Source: Balanoglossus misakiensis (taxonomy: Eukaryota; Hemichordata). Taken from it: 64,000 nt of DNA. Positions 1-13,080 of this stretch are shown piece by piece; positions within the stretch are counted from its first letter, which is position 1; every line of letters begins with the position of its first letter. Where the stretch lies: NCBI GenBank assembly GCA_040954595.2, contig CM082578.2:11594001-11658000 (forward strand), in the 5' to 3' direction. Position numbers and translations under genes: made by a program. The notes under the pieces are model-generated. The model worked only from the letters and a program-made list of their open reading frames with translations. It did no database searches and was not told the origin of the DNA.

Positions 1-76
1 TTGGTGAATGGGTGGGTTAACAATCTGTTGCTATCCGAATCGTGTGGCTAATGGGTGAAACTGACCCGATCGCCTG

Positions 77-1189
77 TTACACGAAATGTTCTTCGGAATC
101 CTCAGCGGCAATCTGCACCCTGTCTTCGGCGATCTTGTTGCCGAACGATTTCGCGTAGAGATCGTTGCCGTTGGCAACGACGGCGTTCGTCACGCAGGTG
201 CTCTGTGAGACGTCGGAAAATTTCCGATTGTAGGTCGAAGCGAAACTGGTGCCGCGAGTTCGACCGGCTTCCAGCGGCCTGCAGCCGAAGCCTTGGGCAA
301 AGGCGCGCCGGTAACGGGAGCACGTTATATTGTAAATCATCGGGTTGACGGCCGCGTTGATCATCAGTATGATGACGAAGATGGGGTTCCAACACCACAG
401 CGCGTCGACGAAATCACTGTCGCCGGTGGCCAGGAAGTGAAAGTACGCGAGAAAGAACAGAGTCCGGGGAAAGAGGCAGATGAAAAACACGGCGGCGGTG
501 ACCACGCACAGCCTGACGACCTGGACTCGGTCCCTCTGTATTTTCTTCGAATGCTCCAGGTGTCCGGCCGACAAATGCAGTCGGCGGATGATGAAGCCGT
601 AGAGTACGGTGACGAGCGCCATCGAGGCGAAATACAGGACGGCCATGATCAGCGAAGTGGCCCACCACACGGCGACTTCGTCGTAGGCACTGTAGTCGAC
701 GTAACAATGGATGGTGTACAGGAATCCGTAGATAATTCCCAACACCCACAAGACAACGATCAGCGGGATTATCCTCTGCTTCTGACCGAGCCCACGCGTC
801 TTGTAAAAGACCGGGTTGCATATGCCCAGGTATCTCTCAATGGCGATGGTCAAGACCGTAATTATGGAGGTCGTGTACACGCCCGTGGTGAGGGTCCCCT
901 TGACGCACATCACTCTCTGCCAGCCGACGTCGCCGGACGGTATCCAGGACGGCCGCAACGTGATGTGAAATAGCAGATAGACGAGGTCCGAAACACTCAG
1001 GCTGACGAGGAGGTAGTTGGTGGAACTTTGCAGGGACTTGACGCGCGCGGTGACGAACAGAAACGCCAGGTTGGAAAGCACCCCGACGATGCCCACGAAC
1101 TCCGAAACAACCTCGACAGCGAGCGAGTCTGAGCAACCCCCGCTTTCGGCCGTGAGGTTGCTCATCGACGTCGTCGTATTGTTCGCCAT
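77..1189 (-). CDS. Class A (rhodopsin-type) peptide-like GPCR, intronless, paralog A
   Basis: A complete 370-residue seven-transmembrane receptor without introns. I start at the ATG at 1189, which has G at -3 and G at +4; the frame is open to 1210 but has no earlier ATG. Visible class A landmarks: N40 (1.50), D68 (2.50), C95 and C162 for the extracellular disulfide, ERY at 118-120, W148 (4.50), Y197 (5.58), C238-x-x-P241 in TM6, NPMIY at 282-286 and helix 8 at about 291-300. The N-terminus has glycosylation sequons near N3/N4 and N11, and C303 may be palmitoylated. The TM5 end (TVLYGFI) and TM6 end (FPRTL) resemble thyrotropin-releasing-hormone and related neuropeptide receptors; ligand and G-protein choice are inference. 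Oddities: the usual Pro5.50 is S189 and the toggle Trp6.48 is L239. Its closest relative here is the receptor at 43850. The 3' UTR runs off the window. Confidence 0.93.
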   Translation of the reverse strand: MANNTTTSMSNLTAESGGCSDSLAVEVVSEFVGIVGVLSNLAFLFVTARVKSLQSSTNYLLVSLSVSDLVYLLFHITLRPSWIPSGDVGWQRVMCVKGTLTTGVYTTSIITVLTIAIERYLGICNPVFYKTRGLGQKQRIIPLIVVLWVLGIIYGFLYTIHCYVDYSAYDEVAVWWATSLIMAVLYFASMALVTVLYGFIIRRLHLSAGHLEHSKKIQRDRVQVVRLCVVTAAVFFICLFPRTLFFLAYFHFLATGDSDFVDALWCWNPIFVIILMINAAVNPMIYNITCSRYRRAFAQGFGCRPLEAGRTRGTSFASTYNRKFSDVSQSTCVTNAVVANGNDLYAKSFGNKIAEDRVQIAAEDSEEHFV

Positions 1190-1278
1190 GTCGGTTCGTG
1201 CTTCGGACACAGGACTGAGTGGTTCTGTACGGTGACGGTCAAGTCAGTTCACACTGCACTGTTGAAATTCCTCTAGGT

Positions 1279-1287
1279 GATATATAG
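1279..1287 (-). promoter_or_regulatory. Possible TATA box for GPCR paralog A
   Basis: Read on the minus strand, the sequence is CTATATATC, about 90 bases upstream of the chosen ATG at 1189. A TATA box here would place transcription start near 1255 and give a 5' UTR of about 65 bases. The position is right, but TATA-like strings are common in AT-rich DNA and no initiator was confirmed. Confidence 0.3.
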
Positions 1288-4200
1288 TCCCAAGGAATTG
1301 ACGATTGTTTTTGTGTGTTTTTTTTTCGGTCAGGGTTGTTGAACTGTAGGTCACCACTGAGAAATTGGTGTCGCGTCAGACAGATGTAGGCATCTTCGCA
1401 CAGTTACCGATGATTTGAACGGGTCTCCGCGATTAGTGCTATGTCGTGATTTACACGAGTAGTAAAACACGGTGCACTCACTGGCATAAAACTGTTGAGG
1501 GAGTTGATAGCTGGACACTGATAAAAGCGATGAATACCACGTATACACTCACGTTGAGTTCGGCTTTACAAGATCCAATTACCATACATGTCCACTGGAA
1601 AACAACAGTCGCACGCGTAACAAGCAACACATTAAACCGAGATGTCATTCACTAAAGTTACACCCGAGGTTAGACTTGCTCGTTGTTGTCGCGGTACCTG
1701 ATGAACACAAACTCGTCGAAGCGCGACTTTTCTCTCACCGTGACACTGTCAACCACGCTGTCATTGTTTCTGAGTGTGTTGTGTTGTGTTGTAAAGCTGT
1801 CAGAGGAAGGTGCAGTCCTTTTAAAAGCTATGGTGACATCACTGATGTTGCCCCGCCCTCAACGTTGGCGGCAGCTTGGCCAATCGTGACGGCAGATAGG
1901 TTAGAATTTCTCAGTGGGAAGCTTTAGCAACAAAGAACTATCACGGCACTTGACTTTCGATTAACTAAGCGGTCGTTCACCAGCGACTGTTCTGTTTGCG
2001 CCTCCGATTTTATGCCAGTCGCTAGTGACCGAGTACATCAACAAAAACACAAAACAGGTGTAAACAAACGATTTCACCAGTACTCGATCCTAAAATTAAA
2101 ATCCAAATTTCCACAAAGCTCAACCAGAGTCAGTGATAGTACTTTATCTGATATACCTGACGCAGGTGTTCACATGTGTGGCCGTATTCCTAGTACCGAC
2201 ACTAATCGTCGTGTAGTTGTAACAGAGAGCATATAGCTTGGCCCATTACACACATGTACCATGTAGTCCACACAGCTTTTCATGCCAGCTTGATCTGGGA
2301 TGCGGCGAAGTTCCTTGCCCCCGTTGCATGGAAGTATAGCACAGACGTCATGATAACACTAACCATGTATACACGTATATTAGTCCATGCTCCCGACGGG
2401 CTTAGCAAGTGTTGTGAACGAGATCCAATCGAGTACGAAGCTGTCTCACTTCAGCAAGTGTAAACTACTGAGCGCTGGATATCACTGTCGGGTGTAACAG
2501 CAGGCTCACGCCGTTTGCCCAGAGTGGAATTCAACGTCAATTAGAGCGTTCAGACCAAGCGCCCCACCCTGTCTTTTGTCGTCGCCCCGTCACTTTTGCC
2601 GAACATGGAATTTTCCTCGGAATTTCAAAACAGTGCCTCTCGAAGCAATGCGCCGATTTAGTCCGACAAATGGTGACTCGATCGAGAGACCACAGTGAGG
2701 GTGATTCGCTGGATCAACAAGTCAACAGACGATTCTGTATCCAGGTGCGCAAGACACAATGCCCCGCATTTCGGTTACATTAACGGAATGCAGCGTGGTA
2801 TTGTCCGACGACTTACAGAGGGTGCAACGAGCCTTTAAGCCAAGGAGTAAATTATAGCTCTATTACGCAACCTCCTGCCTACAATACCTTCGCGCGTCTC
2901 TGCGTCATCATGTCATTTTGCACGCGTACGCTCCCGGAGGTGAGAAGATGGGGTTAGGGTCAAGTGCAAGTAGGAAAACAAACCTTGACCGGTGAAAGAA
3001 AAGAGACATTCCTCTATGGAATATCAATATTTTTACAGGTCACGCCACGATTCCACCTGTTAAGGGCGCGTTCAGTCACCATGGCCGGGGTGGACCATCT
3101 TTTTCCTCAAGGCATTGCAGAAGAATGTTAACATTTTTCCTCCTCACTACCTGCCAACTATCCCCCCAAATCCTCCACCCCTCCCCCCAAATTCAAATGA
3201 CTCTCCCCTAAAGATTCAGAGATCAGTTTATTGGAAAACCATCAAGAATGTACACCTACATGTAGGCTATTTGTTTGGTAGAAGTGAGCTCAACGCTCCA
3301 CTGCGCGATGTGCCGCGGCAAAGGGCATTGACCCCACCACTACCACCACCACACACGCACAAGTTCAGTTTAACGGATTTTTTTCTTCAAAAATTGGAAG
3401 ATTAGACCACAAAATTATGAGATTAGGAACTGGATATTCGGAAATGATACTTGGTATTTCCACATTGACAGGATTTCAATCAACTTCCTGCTGATAACTC
3501 GATTTGCTCATCGGCTAGCGATGGCGATGGCCGCTATTTGAGTCCTCTGCGAGTCTTAATCATGTTAAGCCCTGGCTTATCGTCTCTTAACCTGGAGGCG
3601 AGCTCAGCTTCACTCGCAGGTCTCAGATACTATCGTCTCATAATTTTCCGTCTTCATATTGAGTCCCCTTAATAACCACGGTCTATTAAACATATAGAGT
3701 TCTTTAATATCACGCTTCCATTAACGTAAATATACTGTACACAGGTGACGGACGCACTTTGCCATGGTGAATTTTCACCGAACTCGAAACATTGCCCAAT
3801 TCGGAGCAACGATCTCAGACTTTCTGGATAATTACGATATTTTGGTAATATAAAAACACCATAATATTAAACGAGATATAGCAGGAGTTTTAAGTATGGC
3901 CCGCCATGATATTAGATCGCCGTATAGACGTGATTTCGAGTCCACGACAGAAAATGTTTGCCGAAATGCGTTTATTCTCTTTTGGCTTATGCATATACTT
4001 TGCATTTGGTGGAAACAAACAACATGTATCATGACGTACTTGGCTTTCGTGAATCAGTTGCTTGAGAGTTATTGTGCAAAAGGCACGTCCCCTTAGTAAA
4101 CATACATGCCACCATGACAAAACGGTTATTCGTCCTCGTCTGTAACGACGTCGCCATGGATACCTCGTGTAAAAAACAAGAAGGCTCCTTTGCCATAAGT

Positions 4201-7200
4201 AGGACTTGGATGCTCTTTGACGCCAATATAAATCTATAGCTTCTTCGTCCCCTTTATGTTGAACTGGTTCATTTCCCCTTATTGGGTCTCCTGCCTCCCC
4301 GGCTGCTAATGGCTACATTAGTTATGACGTCATGTGCGTAGGTGCACTCGAGCTCTGCGCCGTTTTCCATTCTACAAAGTGATAACACCATCCCTCCGGA
4401 AAGATTTATTTTTGTATGTTTTGAACTCGTACCATTTATAATTTTGATTTATTGGAAGGAAAGTGCTAGTTCTCCACGCATCAGCAGTGTACACCAGAGA
4501 TAATTTGTCCGCATTTTATATAGCACTACAGAGTTCATCATTCATTCCATGAAATATGTATTTTCACTTCAGATTGTAAGTACCCCCGAATTGGTATTAA
4601 GCATACATGTAGTTTAATTTTTTTCCAAGGATTTGTTTATCGACGATTTTCCGGAATAAGCTCTCGCGATCTTGTTCAGATGGAGAAGCCTGACCACACA
4701 ACGGTCCCTGGTTCCTTGCACTCCTCCAAACACATTTCCGTCTCAAGACGTGACAGAGGCCAGATTACAGTGAATATAGACATAGGCGTTCATATCCTGT
4801 TTTAATCACGTCCATGTTTCCAAGCTGTGTCCGATAAAATATATGTTGCGAATTTGTCGCTGGTTTCCCGCCGTAATTTTATCTTGTAAATTCTGTACGA
4901 GTCGATTCAAATGTTAATCGTGCGTCACCGCCGATTCTAATGCCGCCAAAAGAAAATTAAATTGCACATATTTGCGTATGTGTGACGTCACTGATGACAT
5001 TAGATCATTGTTCGATTTGTATGGTCTTATGAATTTTCTCTTTCAAATGATAAAAACAAATATTGGCATTTTCATTTCTTTGATGTTTATCTGTAGCAAC
5101 CTTTTCAAGATTCAGTACATCGACCGCCAGCAATCAGAAAACCTTCAAAATAGCTAGTGACAAGGGTCGTTTACGTACAAACAGGAAAGTCGGAAAGACT
5201 CGGTTCCGACAGTTGTCTCCATTTTATAGAGAAGACTTCTATCGTCTCCCTTTTATGGCCATTTTAATGAGCTCACAAGACACGGTAGCTAAAAGTTATG
5301 TTACTGGAAATGGCCGAATACAAGTTGATTTACATCTTTAAACGACACGAGGGCCAACCTCATGGAAGTTCTGCGTAAAAGTAGAATGTTTACGGTCCAA
5401 CTCATGTCAACGTGTCTCCGCCCCATTTGCAAAGCCGGATTTATGTTGTCACGTGGCACTGTCTTGTACAGTACACATATCAGGGATATCCACGTTCCAC
5501 CTATTAAAATTACCCGTAGCAGATCAGGGCAGCCCCTTAGTACAGCCGCGGGATAGGATCAAAATCACCGGAATTTGGGCATTTCTTGGGGATAGAGCAA
5601 TGCACTATAAGGGTGGTGGTGGGGAAGTGGCCAAAAGTAATTAAAGAACACCTTCCTCGAAGTCACAAAGTCAACCACCTATAGATGACCTGTACAACTT
5701 CGGTAACAAATATTAGGCCAATGACATTTTAATTACAAGAAAAGGTCAAACCTGACAGACAACTAATTTGTTTTCTATCCAGCTGTGTGCATAACGATGT
5801 GTTTGTGAACGCTTTAAACTTGTAGGTAAAGCCACGCACGTACCAAAATAGAAATTGCCAAAACAAGGCATAACACGTCGGTATTTCTAAAGTTGAAACT
5901 TGTATTGTACCCAGGCCCGTATTGTACGGAAAAGAACAGGTCTGACATGACTGCATGATCGGACATGACTGAACTAATTGTGTGTGGTTTTCCAAACCTC
6001 GTAAAATCTATAAAAAATACGATTATAAAACTATAAGAACTTGTCATAATGAAAAAACCCCACAGCAAATGGTTGTTGTGACTGGGCTTTGTGAGAAATG
6101 ACTCCACTGATAGTAGATGCGAAATTGTAATATGTCCGTCATTATGTAAATTACATTGAGGCCTTTGTTGTTGACAACAATATCTGGGGTCAAACTAGCC
6201 GGTTATTAGAAAATGAAGAAATAACAAAATGATTTATTTTTGACAGTTGGTTAGATATAACATTTACATGAACGTTTTGTCTGTATAGAAAATGAAAATT
6301 GTTAACCCGAGTGGGTTCTGTGTCGTTAATTTTACTTTTCCATTCAATGTGCAACAAGAGTAGAGATGCACCAAAGGGTATGATGGATGCTGTGTGATGG
6401 ATGTGTTTCTTAGAGGTTGGACTGGCAGCGACTTTCTGAGCAACACGTGTCATCAACGACCTGGCGAAAACAAGTAGACGATAGGGCGATGCACCATAAA
6501 TTGTTACTGACACTCTTTTGGTTTATCGCTGGTTTTATTTGTTGTAAGCATTCGATTATTTATGCCGCGAGACATGCTTCGCATTCGCCGTCGTATAGTC
6601 GACGACGCGACTATATACCATTTCATGTACTAGTATCTTTTGCACTATGTTTATCCGTTTCCACCCACCCACACCCGACTTTTGCCCGACCAAGAGCGTA
6701 AGGCATTTGCGTTGGTTGAATCGCATTCTGACACTTATCAAAATTATTACAACGCCTTAGTAACGTCGGTCAATACAACTTTTGCATCGAAGTGTCGCCC
6801 TAAATAATAAATTATATTTTATGATATGCGATACAGTAGGCCTATATATCATCTCTTACAAATGTGAGCTTCTTCCGATAGACGTAAGCACGTCCCAGCT
6901 GCACGTCTGTACCTGCAGCGCAATGACTTCCTCCACTCTGAGTGGGCGATACAGCGCAGAAACAGAGAGGCGGTGCACAAAAATGATGACGTAAAAGACA
7001 CTGACATATGATTAAATATATTGATATCCAGCCAGACAACAGTACCATTATCGATTGCGCAGAGAGAGAGTCAAAATAAATAAATAGATTTAGTAGCTAA
7101 GTTAAACTCGTAAATATTGACGAAGGGAATTCTTTATGTGACCCACAAAGGCGACTTTTTTGACCCGAATTGTTTCTGCTATTCTTGATCTCTTCTTCGC

Positions 7201-7551
7201 TGATTTACAACCCGACAAATTTCAATCTTATTAGCATTGATGCAACGTACTGTAACGGCGCTTTTATTTCAGAGTTTCGCTTCTTGGTACAAAACCGCGC
7301 CTCACAAAGAAACCAAAGAAGGCTACTACGTTTCACGTGGGACGGATGCGAGAAATTCCAGATTTCCCGGCGATCATGGCCTATGGGAGTATCTGTCTCA
7401 CTGACAGCAATACGTGTTTATAGTTTCGTTCAGGGGTCGGGTGATTGAGTGAATTGAGATCCTTAAAGGCCAGCGGAAGCGTCGATCACGTAAATGGCAT
7501 CCAAGGGTTTACGAATTGAGCAGATCCATCCGCCACATACGGGTATCCAGT

Positions 7552-7568
7552 CCCCCCCCCCCCCCCCC
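7552..7568. repeat. C17 mononucleotide tract
   Basis: Seventeen consecutive C on the plus strand. Similar C tracts of 14 occur at 20517-20530, 21861-21874 and 30858-30871, and a G13 tract lies at 59637-59649. These are unstable in replication, and their exact lengths may be assembly-dependent. Confidence 0.9.
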
Positions 7569-9756
7569 GCTGTAACATGATGCAACTTCCAACTGCTACG
7601 CCATCATCCAAGCAGGGATGATTTCATTTGTCACAGAACTTATTTTTCTAGTATCATACCGGCACAAAGAAAACCCAAGCTATTTCGAAATTGGCTATGG
7701 TATAAGCTCATCTGCCATGCGTGCTAAAAAATCCAGCGGAGTCAAGCGCTCAATACGCGCTACAACAGAACACTTGATAGGCCATGGCCTGATTACTTCA
7801 AGTATGTGTATTGATGGAGAAAACATCCTGTACTCTCACAGATCCCAGCGAGTGTAATTTTCCAGTGTTGTCCTATGCCCCGTTAGTCACTGTGTATGGA
7901 ATGTACTGTATATCGATGTTCAGGGCCATTTGCGGGATCGTGGCAGCAGGTTTTTGACCTGTAGATAATCTCGCGGGGAGTTCTTGAAAGGAGACCGGTA
8001 AATGCGCCAGGGAAAATACTTTAACTGCTTTTGAACATATAGGCATATAGCGATTCATAGACTTGTCGCAGAAACAATTATAGTCTCACTTTTTCCATCG
8101 GGCGAGCAACATGAATGTGAGTTCATTAGTTTCGATGATTGATAACATACTTCTAACGATTTCAGATATGGTTATTGAACACTCTATCTAGAATATCTCT
8201 GACCATTTTGACCTGCCTGCATTTTTTTCTGCCTGTGCGTTCGCGGTTCCTTCGGCGTCCCTCCCCTCTCTCCCCCTCTCCCTTTCGCCAAAAATTAAAT
8301 CAGTGCATTTTCGTATCACACATGTAGAAAAAGGTAGAAGCCGTGGCAGCAGCAGTAACAAAAAACAACAACAACAATTGCAACAATAACAACAGAACAG
8401 AAGTTTGCTTGCCCCCTTTTTCGGCCGGCTACTCAGTGAAAATGCGAAAGGAAAGTCCACTGTCCGATCAGTCAGTGACCCCAGTCTTGCCCAACAGTGT
8501 ATAGATTCAATCATGGCTGATTCAATCGGGAGAGTCTCTCTAAACCTTTACGTTGATAGCATTAAACATGTTTAATAGTGCATAAGGTATTTAAACCCCT
8601 TTCATCAAAATCAATGCGATTTCAATGGAGAATTGTATAAAACATTCAGATGTTGTCTCGCTGGTGGCAAAAGGTCTTTTTGACCTGTTCAGATTTTTGC
8701 AATGCAATTTCCGAAATAGTATCGCTTTGTTCTATCGTGTGAATTTTGTTACATCAATCGACGATGTCATTCTTTCACAATTATTTCAATTAACTCAACT
8801 ATGTTGAAAGAGATTTTAAAGTATGATCGCATTACAAAAGAAACGCATGGAACTTTTAACCCACTTGACAAGCGATGGTTTTCTAGAGTCTTCACCTAAT
8901 TTGGATTAAGGAGGAGACCTTACTATAAATCAGCAAGAGAGATAGTTTGACAAAAAAACCAAGCCTTGTCATCTTGAATATCAGTTATTTGCACGTGCCC
9001 AGTAAGACTTCAATCCGCACTACTCTAAGGCAAAGTTCGATGACCTGACCCGCATCACATATCTGGACAGCGTTGTAACTGACCATGCAGTGCTGTAAAT
9101 CAACACGTCTTTCAAAAGAAACCGAATCTTTAATCCTCCGGAATAACACGATTACTGAAGTACAATAATTAATTCATTATATCTCAGACTTGACACTTTC
9201 CCTTTGAATAATTGATGTAGTTCGTGATTTTACAGCCTCGTTTGTCCGAAAGAAAGCGAGAACGATAGTCTCATTTAAAAGTCATCCATATGATTAAGTG
9301 ACATGATTTCATATCGAATACCTGCGCAATATCATAATCGACCTTTGCGAGTGACAGCTGATATGCGTGCAGTATCCAAGAAAGAAGCGTGGGTACGTGT
9401 CTGACGTCACATCTTAGACGTGGAGACAGATTCCACTGACAGCGCTGACGGAATTTGCATAATGACTTCAATCGCCGCTTCCTGTACGCCTTCGGCGCCT
9501 GCACAGATGAAGCAATCCATCTTTGAGTATTAAATATGACACAATGCAAATGAAAGTCACCTCCCGAAGCGATTCTCCTCCGAGTCGAATAACCTTTCAT
9601 TATTAGTTTTCATTCTCTTTGACAATGAACCTGACTCTCATTCTCACGGATTTGAATCTGGTTAATTTAGTCTCCCCCCCCCGTGACAGCGAAACCTACA
9701 CTTTATTGCACATTTAATATCTCCCCTCTCTAATTTGCCTCTCGTAAGTTCTACTG

Positions 9757-9782
9757 CATCCCATCCCATCCCATCCCATCCC
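9757..9782. repeat. (CATCC)n microsatellite
   Basis: About five perfect copies of a pentanucleotide in a C/T-rich strand that continues to about 9840. There is no sign of coding use. Confidence 0.85.
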
Positions 9783-11558
9783 TTTCTTGTCCGTTTCTCC
9801 TTCTGTTCATCTCCTTCTCCCTTTCCCGTTTTTGTTATCCCCACTCATTCCAGACTTTCCAATCGCTCAACCTGCTTCTCTGACCTATCCCGCGCAGCAA
9901 ATCGCCTAGTTTGCCACGAATCCCAATTTCCTGTGAACTGCACTTTCTCAACCAACCATCCCTGCAAAAGTCAAACAAACGGATGTGTGACAGAGTATAC
10001 CCTTGGCCTAATCCATCACGCTTGTATGACTCCACAGCCGATAAAACTCCATTAAATTTACGTTTCATTTATCAAATTCTCCGGGGACCATCCACACGGT
10101 GCGCTGGTGCTCAGCCGGTAAATGATTATTATCCGTAAAACAATAAGATGACGGGGTGGAAAAAAGAGAAATGGAGTCAATAACATGCTGATGTACATGT
10201 AGCGTTCAACCGTGCCATATTTGCACTATTGTTATAATCACGATCCGCCATTTTAGCAACCTCTGTTCTATCATATTTGCAACAAGGCATGATTTATTCT
10301 CTGACTGGGATAAAGCTGCAATAAAACGTGGTCAGTAGAATTTATTAGATGTCCTAAACGCCTCTACATTATTATGTATTCCATAGCAAATTAAAAGCGT
10401 GAGAAAATGGATGTTGGATATTAACATACGGCGGATCCAGACGACCAACTTTACCTTGAAATGTGTCAGCAACTGTTGTAAAGTGATCTATTTAAAGTCA
10501 GAAGTCAGGAAATGTGTGGGATTCTCAGATTCTTGACGAGTTACTCCATTACATGAACGGTATCGCACATTTGAAGGTCATTAGAGTCGGTAACACGTTC
10601 AACCGGCCAATTAGTGGCAACAGCAAGTGGTCGAATGAGGGCGCACGAATAAACCACCACGAAAGTGCAGTCTTGTGTCGCACAGGTTGAACTTTTTTTC
10701 AAGTTGCTGTTTGAGGGCGTTTTGCGACGAGGATTGAATTTCTTCAGAAAAAAAATGTCGGGTCTCTAGAATATAAAGCGTGAGCATATCTACAGTAGGG
10801 CCATCAGTAAAAAAAACGTTCGAGACAAAGTTCCCAATCCTTACCTGAGTATCGAACCGTGGTACTGTATATTCATATGAACAAAAACGTGTTTAAATAT
10901 ATGTAGGCCCTACATCAAAGAGGGTCCGCAAATCTGATAGTTAAATTGTTCCGCTTGATTGCTATCGAACCGATATCGCCCAGTATTCGTGGAATCCGAG
11001 CACGGATTTTATAATAATATCAAATCGAGCGTCCAGCGGATAGAAAAAATACTAGGTCATTGACTAGTACCTCTGTCGGCATCTTGTGAGGTTCGTGACA
11101 ACATATTTTCTGTCGCGCATTTCTTGGACGTCAAACGATATTTACAACAATCGAATGGTCTATACATCAATGGAAACTTCTTTTTATGGATTTTATTTCG
11201 GTGTCATCAAAGATAACTTTTTTTATTAGCTACTTTCTTTAAATTGCTATTATTACATTTCTCAGAAAGTTAGACAAACTCAGATCGTTTCTTTGAGAAC
11301 AGGTGTTCAGTGTGATTGTGGGAAAATTTGGTGGACTTCTGATCATCGGTTTTTGCGTTACACTTTAAAGACAGAGAAACAGGAATTTGCCATACACTCC
11401 TCTGTCAATAAAATTTAATCAAAGATTGGTATCAAGGTGTCAACTTCTTTTGTTATCATGGCATTGTTGCCTCAGGTTTTGTCCGGGTTTTGTACTTTGA
11501 CCTGACGCCCTCATCGGTGGCAATCAAATTCACATTAAAGTCATCCTGTGACGTAGAT

Positions 11559-11564
11559 GTCTCT

Positions 11565-11625
<61 letters not shown>

Positions 11626-11632
11626 AGGGACG
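11559..11632 (+). tRNA. tRNA-Asn (anticodon GTT)
   Basis: A 74-base cloverleaf. The seven-base acceptor arm GTCTCTG pairs with CAGGGAC with one G-U, the D arm is GCGC/GCGC, and the anticodon stem is TTCGG/CCGAA with loop CTGTTAA, giving anticodon GTT at 11593-11595. The T stem is GGTGG/CCACC with loop TTCAAGC, and the discriminator base is G. The A box and B box are intact. It closely matches the standard animal nuclear tRNA-Asn; the A at position 57 is an allowed purine. There is no intron and no encoded CCA, as expected for a eukaryotic gene. It stands alone, with no neighbouring tRNA visible. Confidence 0.97.
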
Positions 11633-11637
11633 CTCAA

Positions 11638-11645
11638 TTTTTTTT
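11638..11645 (+). terminator. Pol III oligo-T terminator of tRNA-Asn
   Basis: Eight T residues begin five bases after the mature tRNA 3' end, a standard RNA polymerase III stop. Together with the intact internal boxes this suggests an active gene. Confidence 0.85.
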
Positions 11646-12814
11646 CGCTTTGGCATGATAAACAGTAAACATTTTTTTATCACTTAATATTGTACAGATG
11701 CGAACCGGTTCGCGTTTTTATTTCCTAAAACTCACCTGTGCATTACACATCGGCTTTTAACAACTATAAACGATAATGTACGTGAACGGAGCACAACATC
11801 TGGTGGAATCTACCCATACCGATGAAACATTAAACTTTCATTCAGGTCACAATGAATATTTTAACTCTAAGGAATCTCAGAGAAAGAGTTGCTGAGATGC
11901 TTTTAAAATCTTAATAAGGGAAATCTCCCTAATGAGTTCGAGCAAAATTGATCATCTTTATCTTAGACTTCTCTACATTTCTGCATGAATGGACAGTTGC
12001 TCTTATCAGATCGCCATTAAAGGATTTGCAAGGGGTGACGCAAATAACTACGAGGGCGTTAGAATTCTCTGAGTAATATTTTCGCCGCTATAGACTATCA
12101 GATTGCTTTTTAAACGGACGGGCAGACGAACGCAAATGTGTTTTCAGATTGCTAGACTGCTCTCCAGACAGTCCGTGTATTTAATTGTAAGTTTTGCGTG
12201 TTTATCAAAACATAATATAACAGTACCTTTATACCGGGACGTGGGACGAATTATTCTGTGTGTTTATATTGTCAGTGTTCGACACGTTTCGTCGTTCTTT
12301 CTAATATCATTCAAGTTGAAAACACTCGAATGTCACCCAGATTACTCTTGCGGGGAATTGTGGGTAATACATGGGTGCATCTGTGTCCCGACCGTTTAAT
12401 GGAAGGACCCAGTGTGCGGTAAACTTTGAAATTCTGGACGTATGGGATAGATTCCATATCGCGCTGATCTGTTTTCACTTTTACTCCCCTACTGGCTTGT
12501 CATATGCTACTTTACAAAGTTTAGAAAACTTGCGAAGGACACGTTTTGTGCTACACTGATTGAAACATCTTTTTTCTCGTGATGCGTGGAGTTGGGTATC
12601 CCTCCCGCGGGAAGACACAAACGCTTTCAGCGCACACTTCCATGCTTTGACACCCGACTGAGACAATTGTGAACAATTGTAAACATGAGTGGTCACTTAC
12701 CACAATGCCCACACCTATAAAGTGTGGCACGCACTTACAACACGTTCAAAAGTATTTTCGAAGGAGAATAAATGCCCCCTTTTTTCTCTGTTGTAAATGT
12801 ATTCACGAGTCCTC
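11646..12814. other. Intergenic DNA, nothing recognised
   Basis: AT-rich sequence between the tRNA and the LINE remnant. No reading frame resembles a reverse transcriptase or other protein, so the LINE remnant does not seem to extend far to the left. Confidence 0.5.
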
Positions 12815-13080
12815 TTTCGATGTTCGTCTCTATAGCAACAAGGGAATGTCATCGCGGAGGTATTCATCGCCTACACCGCAGGATTTTGCAGACTTTGTAA
12901 CTCTTCCATTGGTGATGACGAATTCCACTTTCTGTTGATTTGTCCGCATTACACTTACTTGCAGAGTTAATCCTAAATCATGAATGGGGAGGGGGGTCTT
13001 TCAAGAACCGAATGTTCACAGTTCAAAAAAGAAGATATTGAGTACTTCAGATTCCGAATGAAACCTTTTTAAAACTGTTT
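12815..13080 (+). pseudogene. Decayed C-terminal fragment of a non-LTR retrotransposon (LINE) ORF2
   Basis: The frame starting at 12887 reads CRLCNSSIGDDEFHFLLICP and then HYTYLQ before a stop at 12968. This is the Cys-x2-Cys ... (E/D)DE-x-HFL-x2-CP-x-Y block found after the reverse transcriptase in many invertebrate LINEs. Just upstream, another frame (12854-12883) reads RYSSPTPQD, the usual preceding segment, so a frameshift separates the two. Still further left, FRCSS fits the same region, with a stop after it. Downstream, around 13040-13075, ILSTSDSE followed by a stop and NLFK may continue the same protein. Stops and frameshifts show the copy is dead, and no RT or endonuclease domain remains. 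The clade (CR1/L1/Tx1-like) cannot be fixed from so little. Confidence 0.7.

Larger units (their letters stand above)
1288..11558. other. Intergenic DNA with no supportable gene
   Basis: I see no reading frame with recognisable protein features on either strand; the longest frames are short, of random composition and lack domain motifs. The stretch holds a C17 tract at 7552-7568, an ACA/AAC-rich stretch at 8347-8400, about five CATCC units at 9757-9782, three palindromic CRE octamers (4325, 4983, 9402) and three TACATGTA octamers (3257, 4604, 10194). Some of it may be regulatory DNA for the receptor to its left, but nothing here proves that. Confidence 0.6.

Noticed and set aside
1190-1210. 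Extension of GPCR paralog A to 1210
   Set aside because: The codon at 1210-1208 is GTG, not a normal start in animals; the ATG at 1189 has a strong context.
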